This document shows, piece by piece, positions 9,640-19,000 of a stretch of 64,000 nt of DNA. Within the stretch, counting starts at the first letter, position 1. Each line of letters starts with the position of its first letter. A program made the translations under genes and the position numbers. The stretch comes from Pseudomonas parafulva (GTDB taxonomy: Bacteria; Pseudomonadota; Gammaproteobacteria; Pseudomonadales; Pseudomonadaceae): contig NZ_CP009747.1 of assembly GCF_000800255.1 (NCBI RefSeq), forward strand, positions 372,001-436,000, in the 5' to 3' direction. Under the pieces are notes generated by a model, which was not told where the DNA came from, ran no database searches, and saw only the letters and a list, made by a program, of their open reading frames with translations.

Positions 9640-10494
9640 ATGTCCGAACATCCGCTCCAGCGCTTCTTCACCTCGCAACGGCCGAGACCGGTTTTCGAGT
9701 GGGAGCGTCACCAGCAGCGCGATGTCCTGATCATCGATCATCCTCGCTGCCAGGCGGTGTTCAGTCGCCAGGGTGCGCAGTTGTTGCACTTCCAGCCGAC
9801 CGGTGAGAAGCCTTGGTTGTGGTGCGCCGAGCAGTGGCCGCAGGTGGGTGCGATTCGGGGCGGGGTACCGGTGTGCTGGCCGTGGTATGGCCGTCATCCC
9901 AGTGAGGACTTGTGGCCGGCCCACGGCTGGGGCCGGCTGCTGGACTGGAAGCTGCTGGACAGTTGCGAGGACGAGCAGGGGGTGAGTCTCACCTGGCGCC
10001 TGGACCTGTGCGATTGGCAGGTGGACCTGCATGCGCGGCTGGGTGCGAGCATGGAACTGCGCTTGAGCACCGAGCACCAGGACAGCGAGCCGTGCCAGTT
10101 GAGCCATGCCCTGCTGGCGTTCTGGCGCATCAGCGACGTGTCGCAGGTCGCCTTGTCGGGTCTCGAGGACATCGACGGCTATGACCGGCTCAACCGCCAG
10201 GCCTGCCGCGAAGAAGGCGCGCTGACCCTCAACGGGGGCTGCCAGAAGGTGTATCCGGGCACGCCGAAGGTGCAGTTACACGACCCGGCCTGGGAGCGCG
10301 AACTGTACATCGACACCAGCGACAGCGACGACACCGTGGTCTGGCATCCCGGCAATCGGCCGCTGATGGGGGTTAGCGGTCGCGAGAGCCAGGGTTTCGT
10401 CTGCGTCGAGGCCGCCAGCGGCAGCGCCGAGGGGCTGAGGCTGGCGCCCGGGCAGCGCGCACAGTTGACGCTGCAGGCCCATCGGCTCAGTTGA
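9640..10494 (+). CDS. yeaD: D-hexose-6-phosphate mutarotase (YeaD type)
   Basis: This 284-residue cytoplasmic protein of the aldose 1-epimerase superfamily interconverts alpha and beta anomers of glucose-6-phosphate. The [14 protein letters not shown] segment (about residues 70-83) and the AHGWGR segment carry the residues typical of the YeaD/YMR099c group, and the catalytic Glu is expected in the [14 protein letters not shown] stretch. It sits between glucose uptake and zwf, so it would keep the beta-anomer available for Zwf. The stop overlaps the convergent end of hexR by 8 bases. Confidence 0.88.
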   Translation: MSEHPLQRFFTSQRPRPVFEWERHQQRDVLIIDHPRCQAVFSRQGAQLLHFQPTGEKPWLWCAEQWPQVGAIRGGVPVCWPWYGRHPSEDLWPAHGWGRLLDWKLLDSCEDEQGVSLTWRLDLCDWQVDLHARLGASMELRLSTEHQDSEPCQLSHALLAFWRISDVSQVALSGLEDIDGYDRLNRQACREEGALTLNGGCQKVYPGTPKVQLHDPAWERELYIDTSDSDDTVVWHPGNRPLMGVSGRESQGFVCVEAASGSAEGLRLAPGQRAQLTLQAHRLS

Positions 10495-11359
10495 GCTCGT
10501 TGTCCTCGGCGGGGTAGCGGCTGGCGTTGAGGCTTTCCTTGATCTTGCGCAGGTGCGGCTGGAAGTCCGAGCCCCGGCGCAGGGTCATGCCGGTGGCCAG
10601 GACGTCGAGTACGGTCAGCTGGATGATGCGTGAAGTCATGGGCATGTAGATGTCGGTGTCCTCCGGCAGCGGCAAGTGCAGGCTCAGGCTGCAGGCGCTG
10701 GCCAGCGGCGAACCGGCGGCGGTGATGCCCAGCACCGAGGCGCCGTTTTCCCGAGCCTGGCGGGCTACTTCCACCAGTTCGCGGGTGCGTCCGGTGTAGG
10801 AGATGATCACGAACAGGTCACCGGTGTGCGCGACCGATGCCAGCATGCGCTGCATCAGCACATCGGGGTGGGCCGACACGGCCAGGTTGAAGCGGAAGAA
10901 TTTGTGCTGCGCGTCCATGGCCACCGGGGCCGAGGCGCCGAGGCCGAAGAAGTGGATCTGGCGCGCCTGGATCATCATGTCCACGGCGCGGCTGACCTGC
11001 TGCGGATCGATCTGCTGGCACGCGCTGTCGAGCGAGGCGATGGCGCTGGCGAAGATCTTCTGGGTGTAGGCGGCCGGGTCGTCGTCGGCTTCCACCGCGC
11101 GGCTCACGTAAGCCGCGCCGCTGGCCAGGCTCTGTGCCAGTTGCAGCTTGAGTTCGGGATAGCCGCTGACGCCGAAGGAGCGGCAGAAGCGGTTGACGGT
11201 CGGTTCGCTGACCTTGGCCACCTGGGCCAGGGCGGCGATGCTGAAGCGCGTGGCCTGCTGCGGGTTGAGGAGGATGACCTCGGCGACTTTGCGTTCGGCC
11301 TTGTTCAGCTCGTCGAGGCGTCCCTGGATCTGCTCCAGGAGGTTTCGCACACGGTCCAT
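10487..11359 (-). CDS. hexR: RpiR-family repressor HexR
   Basis: This 290-residue transcription factor has an N-terminal HTH_6 domain (about residues 1-77, with [22 protein letters not shown] as the recognition region) and a C-terminal SIS sugar-phosphate-binding domain ([22 protein letters not shown]). HexR represses zwf-pgl-eda, edd-glk and gap in P. putida and is released by KDPG. The start at 11359 (MDRVRNLL) has AAGGA 8 bases upstream; a longer reading to 11539 would run through the zwf operator region and is rejected. It is transcribed divergently from zwf across about 200 bases holding a HexR-like site, so autoregulation is possible. Confidence 0.93.
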   Translation of the reverse strand: MDRVRNLLEQIQGRLDELNKAERKVAEVILLNPQQATRFSIAALAQVAKVSEPTVNRFCRSFGVSGYPELKLQLAQSLASGAAYVSRAVEADDDPAAYTQKIFASAIASLDSACQQIDPQQVSRAVDMMIQARQIHFFGLGASAPVAMDAQHKFFRFNLAVSAHPDVLMQRMLASVAHTGDLFVIISYTGRTRELVEVARQARENGASVLGITAAGSPLASACSLSLHLPLPEDTDIYMPMTSRIIQLTVLDVLATGMTLRRGSDFQPHLRKIKESLNASRYPAEDNELN

Positions 11360-11479
11360 GGGTTGTCCTTGGGTCGGAAACGCGGCCGGCTGCGGGAACT
11401 GCCGGCATGTTGCAGGGTTGTCTATCGTACTGAGGGTGGGTGTGTCATACCACACGTCTGTACCACTTAGGGGTAATGT

Positions 11480-11496
11480 TGTTGTTTTTACTACAT
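11480..11496 (+). promoter_or_regulatory. Candidate HexR operator upstream of zwf
   Basis: TTGT (11482-11485), seven bases, then ACAT (11493-11496) matches seven of eight fixed bases in the published HexR pattern TTGT-N7/8-ACAA. It also contains an imperfect inverted repeat TGTTGT/ACTACA. It lies between hexR and zwf, just upstream of a candidate zwf promoter. Confidence 0.6.
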
Positions 11497-11501
11497 CCTT
11501 C

Positions 11502-11530
11502 TTGAAAAGTACGCCTGAAAACGGTATTCC
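11502..11530 (+). promoter_or_regulatory. Candidate zwf promoter
   Basis: TTGAAA (11502-11507) and TATTCC (11525-11530) are 17 bases apart, about 30 bases before the zwf ATG. The HexR-like site lies directly upstream. The match is moderate and made by eye. Confidence 0.4.
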
Positions 11531-11560
11531 TACGTCCACTTTAATAAAAGAACCAACATC

Positions 11561-13030
11561 ATGGCGGCCATTAGCGTAGAACCTTGCACTTTCGCCCTAT
11601 TCGGCGCCCTCGGCGACCTGGCGTTGCGCAAGCTGTTTCCTGCCCTCTATCAGCTCGATCGCGCCGGCCTGCTGCACGCCGACACGCGCCTGTTGGCCTT
11701 GGCCCGTGAGCCGGGCAGCGCCGACGATCACCTGGCGACCATCGAAGCCCAGTTGCGGCGCTTCGTGCCGGATGCCGATATCGACCCTCAGACCTTGCAG
11801 CGCTTCATCGCGCGCCTGAGTTACCTGCACCTGGATTTCGTCCAGGCCGAGGGCTATACCGCGCTGGCCGAGCAGGCCGGCGAGGGCCTGCCGCTGATCG
11901 CCTATTTCGCCACGGCGGCAGCGGTGTATGGCGCCATCTGCGAAAACCTCGACAAGGTCGGTTTGGCCGAGCGCACCCGCGTGGTGCTGGAAAAACCCAT
12001 CGGTCATGACCTGGAGTCCTCGCGTCGGGTCAACGACGCCGTGGCGCGCTTCTTCCCCGAGAGCCGGGTCTATCGCATCGACCATTACCTGGGCAAGGAA
12101 ACGGTCCAGAACCTGATCGCCCTGCGTTTTGCCAACAGTCTGTTCGAAACCCAGTGGAACCAGAACTCTATCTCCCACGTGGAGATCACCGTGGCCGAGA
12201 AAGTCGGTATCGAAGGTCGCTGGGGCTACTTCGACAAGGCTGGCCAGTTGCGCGACATGATCCAGAATCACCTGTTGCAGCTGCTGTGCCTGATCGCCAT
12301 GGACCCGCCCAGCGACCTGTCGGCCGACAGCATCCGCGACGAGAAGGTCAAGGTGCTCAAGGCGCTGGCACCCATCACCGGTGACGGGCTCAGCACCCGG
12401 GTGGTGCGCGGTCAGTACATTGCCGGCTACAGCGACGGCAAGCCGGTGCCTGGTTACCTGGAAGAAGACAATGCCAATGCCCAGAGCGACACCGAAACCT
12501 TCGTCGCCCTGCGTGCCGATATCCGCAACTGGCGCTGGTCCGGCGTGCCGTTCTATCTGCGTACCGGCAAGCGCATGCCGCAGAAACTGTCGCAGATCGT
12601 CATCCACTTCAAGGAAACCCCGCACTACATCTTCGCTCCGGAGCAGCGTCTGCAGATTGGCAACAAGCTGATCATCCGCCTGCAACCGGACGAAGGCATC
12701 TCGCTGCGGGTGATGACCAAGGAGCAGGGGCTGGACAAGGGCATGCACCTGCGCAGTGGCCCACTTCAACTGAATTTTTCCGACACCTGGCGCAGCGCGC
12801 GGATTCCGGATGCCTACGAGCGTTTGTTGCTCGAAGTGATGCGCGGCAACCAGAACCTGTTCGTGCGCAAGGACGAGATCGAGTACGCCTGGACCTGGTG
12901 CGACCAGTTGATCGCCGGCTGGAAGAACGCTGGCGATGCGCCCAAGCCTTATGCGGCAGGGTCCTGGGGCCCGATGAGCTCGATTGCACTGATCACTCGC
13001 GATGGGAGAGCCTGGTATGGCGATATCTGA
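11561..13030 (+). CDS. zwf: Glucose-6-phosphate 1-dehydrogenase
   Basis: This 489-residue cytoplasmic enzyme oxidises glucose-6-phosphate to 6-phosphogluconolactone with NADP+ or NAD+. The N-terminal Rossmann motif is [16 protein letters not shown]; the usual GxxGDL(A/T)xRK is intact. The substrate-binding [14 protein letters not shown] motif (about residues 170-183) holds the catalytic His/Lys region. It is the first gene of zwf-pgl-eda, overlaps pgl by 14 bases, and is probably repressed by HexR. Confidence 0.95.
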   Translation: MAAISVEPCTFALFGALGDLALRKLFPALYQLDRAGLLHADTRLLALAREPGSADDHLATIEAQLRRFVPDADIDPQTLQRFIARLSYLHLDFVQAEGYTALAEQAGEGLPLIAYFATAAAVYGAICENLDKVGLAERTRVVLEKPIGHDLESSRRVNDAVARFFPESRVYRIDHYLGKETVQNLIALRFANSLFETQWNQNSISHVEITVAEKVGIEGRWGYFDKAGQLRDMIQNHLLQLLCLIAMDPPSDLSADSIRDEKVKVLKALAPITGDGLSTRVVRGQYIAGYSDGKPVPGYLEEDNANAQSDTETFVALRADIRNWRWSGVPFYLRTGKRMPQKLSQIVIHFKETPHYIFAPEQRLQIGNKLIIRLQPDEGISLRVMTKEQGLDKGMHLRSGPLQLNFSDTWRSARIPDAYERLLLEVMRGNQNLFVRKDEIEYAWTWCDQLIAGWKNAGDAPKPYAAGSWGPMSSIALITRDGRAWYGDI

Positions 13031-13730
13031 ACTGCGACTGCCGAGCAACGTGAAGGTCCATGAACTGGCCGACAGCAAGCGGCTGGCTGCGGCGTTGGCC
13101 GCCGATGTGGCCGAGCGGCTGTCTTCGGCCGTGGCCGCCAAGGGCCAGGCGTGCCTGGTGGTGTCCGGGGGGCGCAGCCCCGTGGCATTCCTGGAGCAGC
13201 TTTCCAGCGCGTCGCTGGATTGGTCGAAGGTCACGGTATCGCTGGCCGACGAGCGCTGGGTGCCGGTCGAGCATGCCGACAGCAATGCCGGGCTGCTGGC
13301 CCGCCACCTGTTCAAGGGCGCGGCGGCCAAGGCTCGTTTCCTCGGTCTTTACCAGCGCGGCGACAACCTTGAGGCCGCAGCAGAAGCGGCGGACCAGGCA
13401 CTGACCGAGTTGCCGCCCATCGACGTGCTGATCCTGGGCATGGGCGATGATGGCCATACCGCTTCGCTGTTCCCGGACAGTCCGCACCTGGCTGAGGGCC
13501 TGGACCCTGGCGCCAGCCGTCGCTGCCTGCCGATGCTGGCGCCAAGCGTGCCGCACCAGCGCCTGTCGATGACCCGCGCGCTGCTGTCCAGCGCCGCCTT
13601 CACTGCCTTGTCGGTGCAAGGCCCGGGTAAGCTCGCCGCCCTGCGCGCTGCATTGGCCGCCAATGATGCCGCGCAGATGCCGATTCGCGCCTTTCTTCAC
13701 GACCCCCTGGACATCTACTGGTGCCCATGA
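13017..13730 (+). CDS. pgl: 6-phosphogluconolactonase (DevB type)
   Basis: This 237-residue enzyme hydrolyses 6-phosphogluconolactone to 6-phosphogluconate. Landmarks are [26 protein letters not shown] and [16 protein letters not shown], all conserved in the DevB/SOL family. ATG 13017 is chosen because GGAGAG lies 6 bases before it; a GTG/ATG further upstream lacks this. It overlaps zwf and is followed by eda after 17 bases. Confidence 0.93.
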   Translation: MAISELRLPSNVKVHELADSKRLAAALAADVAERLSSAVAAKGQACLVVSGGRSPVAFLEQLSSASLDWSKVTVSLADERWVPVEHADSNAGLLARHLFKGAAAKARFLGLYQRGDNLEAAAEAADQALTELPPIDVLILGMGDDGHTASLFPDSPHLAEGLDPGASRRCLPMLAPSVPHQRLSMTRALLSSAAFTALSVQGPGKLAALRAALAANDAAQMPIRAFLHDPLDIYWCP

Positions 13731-13747
13731 GCCAAGGATCCACTGTC

Positions 13748-14422
13748 ATGACCACCCTTGAACGCCCCCAACCGCTGCGCTCGATGGCCGAAAAAGCCGC
13801 CCGCATCGACCAGATCTGCGCCCAGGCGCGCATCCTGCCGGTGATCACCATCGCCCGCGAGCAGGACATCCTGCCGTTGGCCGACGCGCTGGCCGCCGGT
13901 GGCATTCGCACCTTGGAGGTGACCTTGCGCTCCGAGCACGGCTTGAAGGCCATCCGCGTGCTGCGCGAACAGCGCCCCGAGTTGTGCATCGGCGCTGGCA
14001 CCGTGCTCGACCCGGCGATGTTCGCCGCCGTCGAAGCCGCGGGCGCGCAATTCGTGGTGACGCCGGGCATCACGGCTGAGGTGCTCGAGGCCGGTGTTCG
14101 CAGCGACATCCCGCTGCTGCCAGGCATCAGCACGCCATCGGAAATCATGGCCGGTTACGCGCTGGGCTATCGCCGCTTCAAACTCTTCCCGGCAGAAGTA
14201 GTCGGTGGCGTCGCCGCGATCAAGGCCTATGGCGGCCCGTTCGGCGACATCCGTTTTTGCCCTACCGGCGGCGTCAATCCGGCCAATGCCCGCAGCTACA
14301 TGGCCTTGCCGAACGTGATGTGCGTTGGCGGCACCTGGATGCTCGACAGCAGTTGGGTCAAGAGCGGCGACTGGGCGCGGATCGAGGCGTGCAGCGCCGA
14401 GGCCATGGCGTTGCTGGGCTGA
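13748..14422 (+). CDS. eda: KDPG aldolase
   Basis: This 224-residue class I aldolase cleaves 2-keto-3-deoxy-6-phosphogluconate to pyruvate and glyceraldehyde-3-phosphate, the last Entner-Doudoroff step. The Schiff-base Lys is in YRRFKLFPAEVVGG, and the catalytic Glu region is GGIRTLEVTLRSE. I took ATG 13748 because AAGGA sits 9 bases upstream. In-frame starts at 13721 and 13727 overlap the pgl stop and lack a ribosome site. A strong terminator follows. Confidence 0.94.
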   Translation: MTTLERPQPLRSMAEKAARIDQICAQARILPVITIAREQDILPLADALAAGGIRTLEVTLRSEHGLKAIRVLREQRPELCIGAGTVLDPAMFAAVEAAGAQFVVTPGITAEVLEAGVRSDIPLLPGISTPSEIMAGYALGYRRFKLFPAEVVGGVAAIKAYGGPFGDIRFCPTGGVNPANARSYMALPNVMCVGGTWMLDSSWVKSGDWARIEACSAEAMALLG

Positions 14423-14453
14423 TACGAATTTCGTTGTGTGCTGTACGGCTTGT

Positions 14454-14481
14454 GGGGCGCTTGGTCGGCGCCCCTTTTTTT
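14454..14481 (+). terminator. Intrinsic terminator after eda
   Basis: GGGGCGC (14454-14460) pairs with GCGCCCC (14468-14474) across a 7-base loop, followed by seven T residues. It closes zwf-pgl-eda. Confidence 0.9.
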
Positions 14482-14603
14482 GCCTGTGATTCGACGATCA
14501 GGCGACCTTGAATTGCGAGACCAGCCGTTGTCGTGCTCAGACCTGTGACGCCAGTTTCTGCTGGGGGAGGCGGTCTGCTGCGCACGAGCGACTGTCCTGC
14601 GCA

Positions 14604-14635
14604 CAACAAAAAGCCCGCGTCTTGCGAGGCGGGCT
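14604..14635 (-). terminator. Intrinsic terminator after leuA
   Basis: On the minus strand AGCCCGC pairs with GCGGGCT (plus-strand arms 14612-14618 and 14629-14635), followed by TTTTTGTT. It lies 22 bases beyond the leuA stop. Confidence 0.88.
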
Positions 14636-14656
14636 CTCAGGGTAGTGCGCGGGCAA

Positions 14657-16330
14657 TCAGGCCGCTTTGGCAGACTGCTGGCTCAGCGAGCGGTTCAGGG
14701 CGCTGAACAGGGCCTTGAAGCTGGCCGTGGTGATGTTCTCGTCGATACCCACGCCATGTACCGGACGACCGCCGGCCACGCGCAGTTCGATGTAGGCTGC
14801 GGCCTTGGCGTTGGTGCCGGCACCGATGGCGTGCTCGTTGTAGTCCATGATCTCGACCGCGACCGGCAGGCCGGCGACCAAGGCTTCCAGGGCGCCGTTG
14901 CCCTTGCCGCGCCAGTGCAGGGTAGTTTCGCCTTCACCGGCCACTTCCACTTCCACGGCGCTGCTGCCGTTCTCTTCCTGCAGGCGATGGCTGACCAGCG
15001 CGTAGGGTGCGTTGGCTTGCAGGTACTCTTTGTGCAGCAGGCTGTAGATCTGCTGAGCGGTCATTTCCAGGCCCAGGCGATCGGTCTCGCCTTGCACCAC
15101 TTGGCTGAATTCGATCTGCATGCGACGCGGCAGGCTGATGCCGTATTCCTGCTCCAGCAGGTAGGTGATGCCGCCTTTGCCGGACTGGCTGTTGACGCGG
15201 ATCACCGCCTCGTAGCTGCGGCCGATGTCGGCCGGGTCGATCGGCAGGTACGGCACTTCCCACAACTCACCGTCCTTCTGCTGGGTGAAGCCCTTGCGGA
15301 TGGCGTCCTGGTGAGAGCCGGAGAAGGCGGTGTGCACGAGGTCGCCCACATACGGATGACGTGGGTGCACGGGCAGTTGGTTGCACTCTTCGACGACCTT
15401 GCGCACGCCGTCGATGTCGGAGAAGTCCAGTTGCGGGTCGATGCCTTGGGTGTACAGGTTCAGCGCCAGGGTGACCAAGTCGACGTTGCCGGTGCGCTCG
15501 CCGTTGCCGAACAGGCAGCCTTCGGCGCGGTCGGCGCCGGCCATCAAGCCCAGCTCGGTGGCGGCGATGCCGGTGCCACGGTCGTTATGGGTGTGCAGGC
15601 TGATGATGACGCTGTCGCGACGGTTGACGTGGCGGCAGAACCATTCGATCTGGTCGGCGTAGACGTTCGGCGTGGCCACTTCGACGGTGGCTGGCAGGTT
15701 GAGGATGATCTTGTGTTCCGGCGTCGGATTCCACACCTCGATCACCGCGTCGCACACTTCCTTGGCGAACGCCATTTCAGTGGCGCTGAAGGTTTCCGGG
15801 GAGTACTGGAAGGTCCATTGGGTGTCTGGCTGCTGGGCGGCGTACTTGACGAACAGCTTGGCGGCGTTCACCGCGATGTCCTTCACGCCTTGCTTGTCCT
15901 GGTTGAAGACGATGCGGCGGAATGACGGGCAGGTGGCGTTATACAGGTGGACGATGGCTTTCTTGGCCCCGCGCAGGGACTCGAAGGTACGTGCGATCAG
16001 GTCTTCGCGGGCCTGGGTGAGCACCTGGATGGTGGTGTCGTCGGGGATGTGGCCATCTTCGATGAGGGTGCGCACGAAGTCGAAATCGGTCTGCGAGGCC
16101 GAGGGGAAGGCCGCTTCGATTTCTTTCACACCGACCTGCACCAAGGTCTTCCAGAAGCGCAGCTTCTTTTCCGCATCCATCGGTTCGATCAGCGACTGGT
16201 TGCCGTCACGCAGGTCGGAGCTGCACCAGATTGGCGCCTGGGTGAGGGTTTGCGAAGGCCAGGTGCGGTCGGGCAGGTCGATGGTGGGGAAGGCGCGGTA
16301 TTTCTTGGAAGGGTCTTTGAGCATGGTCAT
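14657..16330 (-). CDS. leuA: 2-isopropylmalate synthase (LeuA type 2)
   Basis: This 557-residue enzyme condenses acetyl-CoA with 2-ketoisovalerate in the first committed step of leucine synthesis. The HMGL-like barrel begins [12 protein letters not shown] (about residues 37-48, with the metal-binding Asp), and [12 protein letters not shown] supplies the metal-binding His pair. The C-terminal LeuA regulatory (leucine-binding) domain covers roughly the last 130 residues. The length fits the long actinobacterial/pseudomonad class. ATG 16330 has AAAGGA 8 bases upstream. A 25-codon leader ORF lies 77 bases upstream on the same strand, suggesting leucine-dependent control. Confidence 0.94.
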   Translation of the reverse strand: MTMLKDPSKKYRAFPTIDLPDRTWPSQTLTQAPIWCSSDLRDGNQSLIEPMDAEKKLRFWKTLVQVGVKEIEAAFPSASQTDFDFVRTLIEDGHIPDDTTIQVLTQAREDLIARTFESLRGAKKAIVHLYNATCPSFRRIVFNQDKQGVKDIAVNAAKLFVKYAAQQPDTQWTFQYSPETFSATEMAFAKEVCDAVIEVWNPTPEHKIILNLPATVEVATPNVYADQIEWFCRHVNRRDSVIISLHTHNDRGTGIAATELGLMAGADRAEGCLFGNGERTGNVDLVTLALNLYTQGIDPQLDFSDIDGVRKVVEECNQLPVHPRHPYVGDLVHTAFSGSHQDAIRKGFTQQKDGELWEVPYLPIDPADIGRSYEAVIRVNSQSGKGGITYLLEQEYGISLPRRMQIEFSQVVQGETDRLGLEMTAQQIYSLLHKEYLQANAPYALVSHRLQEENGSSAVEVEVAGEGETTLHWRGKGNGALEALVAGLPVAVEIMDYNEHAIGAGTNAKAAAYIELRVAGGRPVHGVGIDENITTASFKALFSALNRSLSQQSAKAA

Positions 16331-16406
16331 TGGAGCAATCCTTTAAATGTGCGGCCTGATCGGGCCTGCCAAGCGGTGACGAGATGACGCGGCGGGGCGA
16401 TGCGGT

Positions 16407-16484
16407 TCAGCCAGGTAGTCGTGCACTGACCAGGCAAAGGCTGCGGTGTTGGCGGAGCAGAATGAGGGTGTTGGCGATTTTCAT
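16407..16484 (-). CDS. Candidate leuA leader peptide (25 aa)
   Basis: A complete small ORF on the leuA strand starts ATG AAA ATC and reads MKIANTLILLRQ at its beginning and CLVSARLPG at its end. Six of 25 residues are Leu, including the rare CTA codon near the end. AGGG- and GAGG-type ribosome sites lie just upstream. Its position, between a candidate promoter and leuA, and its Leu/Ile/Val content fit a leader peptide sensing leucyl-tRNA charging. I could not fold a convincing terminator/antiterminator pair with a U-tract in the 76 bases before leuA, so the mechanism is uncertain. Translation is inferred. Confidence 0.5.
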   Translation of the reverse strand: MKIANTLILLRQHRSLCLVSARLPG

Positions 16485-16553
16485 GCCCTCAACCCTAACC
16501 AGTGGCATGGGGGTTGGCAAGCGGCGGGAGAAAATTGAGAGGAATGCTTAAAT

Positions 16554-16599
16554 AAACCCTTTTGGCGAGATTCAATAGCTAGATTTTAATAAAGGGTTT
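16554..16599. promoter_or_regulatory. Inverted repeat and AT-rich promoter region upstream of leuA
   Basis: AAACCCTTT (16554-16562) and AAAGGGTTT (16591-16599) are perfect 9-bp inverted arms 28 bases apart in an AT-rich stretch that contrasts with its surroundings. On the minus strand TTGAAT, 17 bases, then TTTAAG gives a plausible promoter between and over the arms, aimed at the leader ORF and leuA. The arms could be an operator. Confidence 0.45.
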
Positions 16600-16651
16600 T
16601 GAATTGTTGCGCAGTATTTTTGGATGGCGCAACTCGGTTTTTTTGAGCGGA

Positions 16652-16683
16652 CGGCCGTTCGCGGATTCACCTGCGAACGGCCG
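16652..16683 (-). other. Strong hairpin after the M23 peptidase gene
   Basis: Perfect 11-bp arms CGGCCGTTCGC (16652-16662) and its complement (16673-16683) enclose a 10-base loop, 10 bases beyond the stop of the peptidase gene. On the minus strand an A-run follows, with no T-run, so it is not a standard intrinsic terminator. It may protect the 3' end or act with Rho. Confidence 0.5.
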
Positions 16684-16692
16684 CCACTGCCC

Positions 16693-17520
16693 TCAAGGCT
16701 GAAACGCACCGATGAAAATCGCCGGGTCCACCCGCGCATCGTTCAGGCTGACGTTCCAATGCATGTGCGGCCCGGTCGCCCGTCCAGTAGAGCCCACTCG
16801 CCCGACGACGTCGCCACGGCGCAATACCTGCCCTGGCTGCACGTCCACCTTGGACATGTGACAGAACATGCTGATGAAGCCCTGGCCATGGTCGACGAAC
16901 ACCGTGCGGCCATTGAAGAAATAATCGCCCACCAGAATGACCTTGCCGTTGGCTGGGGTCTTGATCGGCGTGCCGGCGGGCACGGCGAAGTCCAGACCCG
17001 CGTGGGGATTGCGCTCCTCGCCGTTGAAGAAGCGGCGCACACCAAACTTGCTCGACAGGGGACCATTGACTGGCTTGTCGAGGATCAGGTTGCTGGGCAC
17101 GCCTGGGCTGAAGCTGCGGTACGCCTTGATCTGTTCGGCCAATTCGCGGTCGATGCGCTTGAGGTCGTCCGGCTCAGGATTGACCTGGCGCGTGTTCTTC
17201 AGGGTGATGCGTTGCTCTGGGTACTTCTTGCTGCCGACGCTGAAGGGCAAGGTGCGCGTGCCCTGGGTGAGGCTGGCAGGACCGGGCTTCTGGGTGAGAG
17301 GGAGGCCGACGATGGCCAGCCAGCGGTCTTGCTCTTTGACCACCAGCACCGGCTTGCCCTCGAAGCGAGCGCTCGGGGCGCTGGCGGCAGGGCCCAGATC
17401 GACCACCGCAACGCCGCCAGGCACGGGTTTGTTCAAGGTGCGGGTGATGTAGCTGGCTTGGGCCGTAGCGGTCAGCAGCAGGGCGCAAAGGGCGAGCAGG
17501 GGGGCGAGCAGACGGGGCAT
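16693..17520 (-). CDS. M23-family cell-wall metallopeptidase
   Basis: This 275-residue secreted protein has a signal peptide of about 22 residues (ending TAQAS), an N-terminal beta-rich region, and a C-terminal LytM/M23 domain. The zinc ligands are intact: NPHAGLDF supplies His and Asp (about residues 182-187), and GPHMHWNVSL supplies the catalytic HxH. It is therefore likely an active endopeptidase on peptidoglycan cross-links in the periplasm, not a degenerate NlpD/EnvC activator. It lies 3 bases downstream of xseA on the same strand, so the two are probably co-transcribed. The physiological role is not clear from the sequence. Confidence 0.87.
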   Translation of the reverse strand: MPRLLAPLLALCALLLTATAQASYITRTLNKPVPGGVAVVDLGPAASAPSARFEGKPVLVVKEQDRWLAIVGLPLTQKPGPASLTQGTRTLPFSVGSKKYPEQRITLKNTRQVNPEPDDLKRIDRELAEQIKAYRSFSPGVPSNLILDKPVNGPLSSKFGVRRFFNGEERNPHAGLDFAVPAGTPIKTPANGKVILVGDYFFNGRTVFVDHGQGFISMFCHMSKVDVQPGQVLRRGDVVGRVGSTGRATGPHMHWNVSLNDARVDPAIFIGAFQP

Positions 17521-17523
17521 GTG

Positions 17524-18903
17524 TCAGTCCAGAAGCGAGAGGGTGACCGGGGTCTGATGGTTGTCTTCGACCCGCACCTGCAACTCGCCCTGATCCAGGC
17601 GTGCGGTCAGGCGTTGGCCGTTGTGAGTCTGGGCGGCGCTGCGGATCGCTTGGCCACGGTCGTCGAGCAGGATGCTGTAGCCGCGCGCCAGGGTGGCCAG
17701 GGGGCTGACGATCTGCAACGTTTGCAATTGCGCCTGGAAGCGCTGGCGACGGTCACGAAGCACTGCCTGCATGGCCCTGGGCAAACGTTCGCCCAGGCTG
17801 TCCAGGCGCTGTCCCAGCAGGGCCAGGGTGCGCCCGGGATGCTGCGCGGCCAGGCGCGTGTCGAGACGGCCCAGGCGCTGCTGGCGCTGGTTCAGGTCGA
17901 GCATGAAGGCGCGGCGCAGGCGCATGTCCAGGTCGTCCAGGCGCTGGGCCTGCTGGCGCAGTCGCTCGCGTGGATGGCGCAGGCGTCGGGCCAGGCCGTC
18001 GAGGCGCAGACGGTCGTGGCTCAAGCGGGCATTCATGCGCAACAGCAGACGGCGTTGCAGGCTGTCCAGGCGTTGCAGCAGACCGCTGCTGTCGGGCGCC
18101 AGCAATTCGGCGGCCGCCGAGGGCGTGGGGGCCCGCACATCGGCGACGAAGTCGCTGATCGACACATCGGTCTCATGCCCCACCGCGCTGACGATCGGCG
18201 TGACGCAGGCCGCGATGGCGCGCGCCACCGGTTCTTCGTTGAAGCACCACAAGTCTTCCAGCGAGCCACCGCCACGGGCCAGAATCAGCGCGTCGAAGCC
18301 AAGGCTGTCGGCCCGCTGCAGCGCGCGCACGATCTGCCCGACGGCTTCGCGCCCCTGCACCGCCGTGGGGATCAGGTTGAGTTCCACCTGCGGTGCGCGG
18401 CGAGCGAAGACGCTGATGATGTCGCGGATCACCGCGCCGGTGGGGGAGGTGACGATGCCGATGCGCCGCGGATGCGCCGGCAGCGGCTGTTTGCGCTCGG
18501 CGGCGAACAGGCCCTGTTCGCCCAGTTTTTCCTTCAGGGCTTCGAAGGCCAGGCGCAGGGCGCCATCGCCCGCCGGCTCGACGCTGTCGACGATCAACTG
18601 GTAGTCGCCACGGCCCTCGAACAGCGACACCTTGCCGCGTACCTTCACCGCCAGACCGTCACGCAGGGCCTGGCGAACCCGCGCAGCGTTCTGCCGGAAC
18701 AGCGCGCAGCGCACCTGGGCACCACTGTCTTTCAGGGTGAAGTAGAGGTGGCCGGAGGCTGGGCGGGCGAGGTTGGATATCTCGCCTTCCACCCAGACAC
18801 TGCGGAACACGTCCTCGAGCAGCACGCGGGCGCGGCCGTTGAGCTGGGTGACGGTGAGGACCTCGCGGTCCAGGCCGAGTCGTTCGAAAGGGTCTCTGAT
18901 CAT
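17524..18903 (-). CDS. xseA: Exodeoxyribonuclease VII large subunit
   Basis: This 459-residue cytoplasmic nuclease subunit degrades single-stranded DNA in both directions with XseB. An N-terminal OB fold (VWVEGEISNLARPASGHLYF) is followed by the catalytic Exonuc_VII_L domain (GIVTSPTGAVIRDI, ARGGGSLEDLW, SAVGHETDVSISDFVAD) and a C-terminal coiled coil rich in Leu, Arg and Gln. The start is ambiguous: ATG 18903 (MIRDPFERLGL) matches the family best, while ATG codons at 18915/18912 and a TTG at 18924 are also in frame and none has a clear ribosome site. Confidence 0.93.
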   Translation of the reverse strand: MIRDPFERLGLDREVLTVTQLNGRARVLLEDVFRSVWVEGEISNLARPASGHLYFTLKDSGAQVRCALFRQNAARVRQALRDGLAVKVRGKVSLFEGRGDYQLIVDSVEPAGDGALRLAFEALKEKLGEQGLFAAERKQPLPAHPRRIGIVTSPTGAVIRDIISVFARRAPQVELNLIPTAVQGREAVGQIVRALQRADSLGFDALILARGGGSLEDLWCFNEEPVARAIAACVTPIVSAVGHETDVSISDFVADVRAPTPSAAAELLAPDSSGLLQRLDSLQRRLLLRMNARLSHDRLRLDGLARRLRHPRERLRQQAQRLDDLDMRLRRAFMLDLNQRQQRLGRLDTRLAAQHPGRTLALLGQRLDSLGERLPRAMQAVLRDRRQRFQAQLQTLQIVSPLATLARGYSILLDDRGQAIRSAAQTHNGQRLTARLDQGELQVRVEDNHQTPVTLSLLD

Positions 18904-19000
18904 GGCGGGCATCATAAAGGACAACGCTTGCGATTGTCTGTGTCCGCTCCTTGGGTGGCAGCGAGGGGTACGCAGGGGTGGTGCCCCCCATCAGCCGACC

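Noticed and set aside
16652..16683. Intrinsic terminator of the M23 peptidase gene
   Set aside because: The hairpin is perfect, but the transcript side carries an A-run rather than a T-run, so it is listed only as a hairpin.
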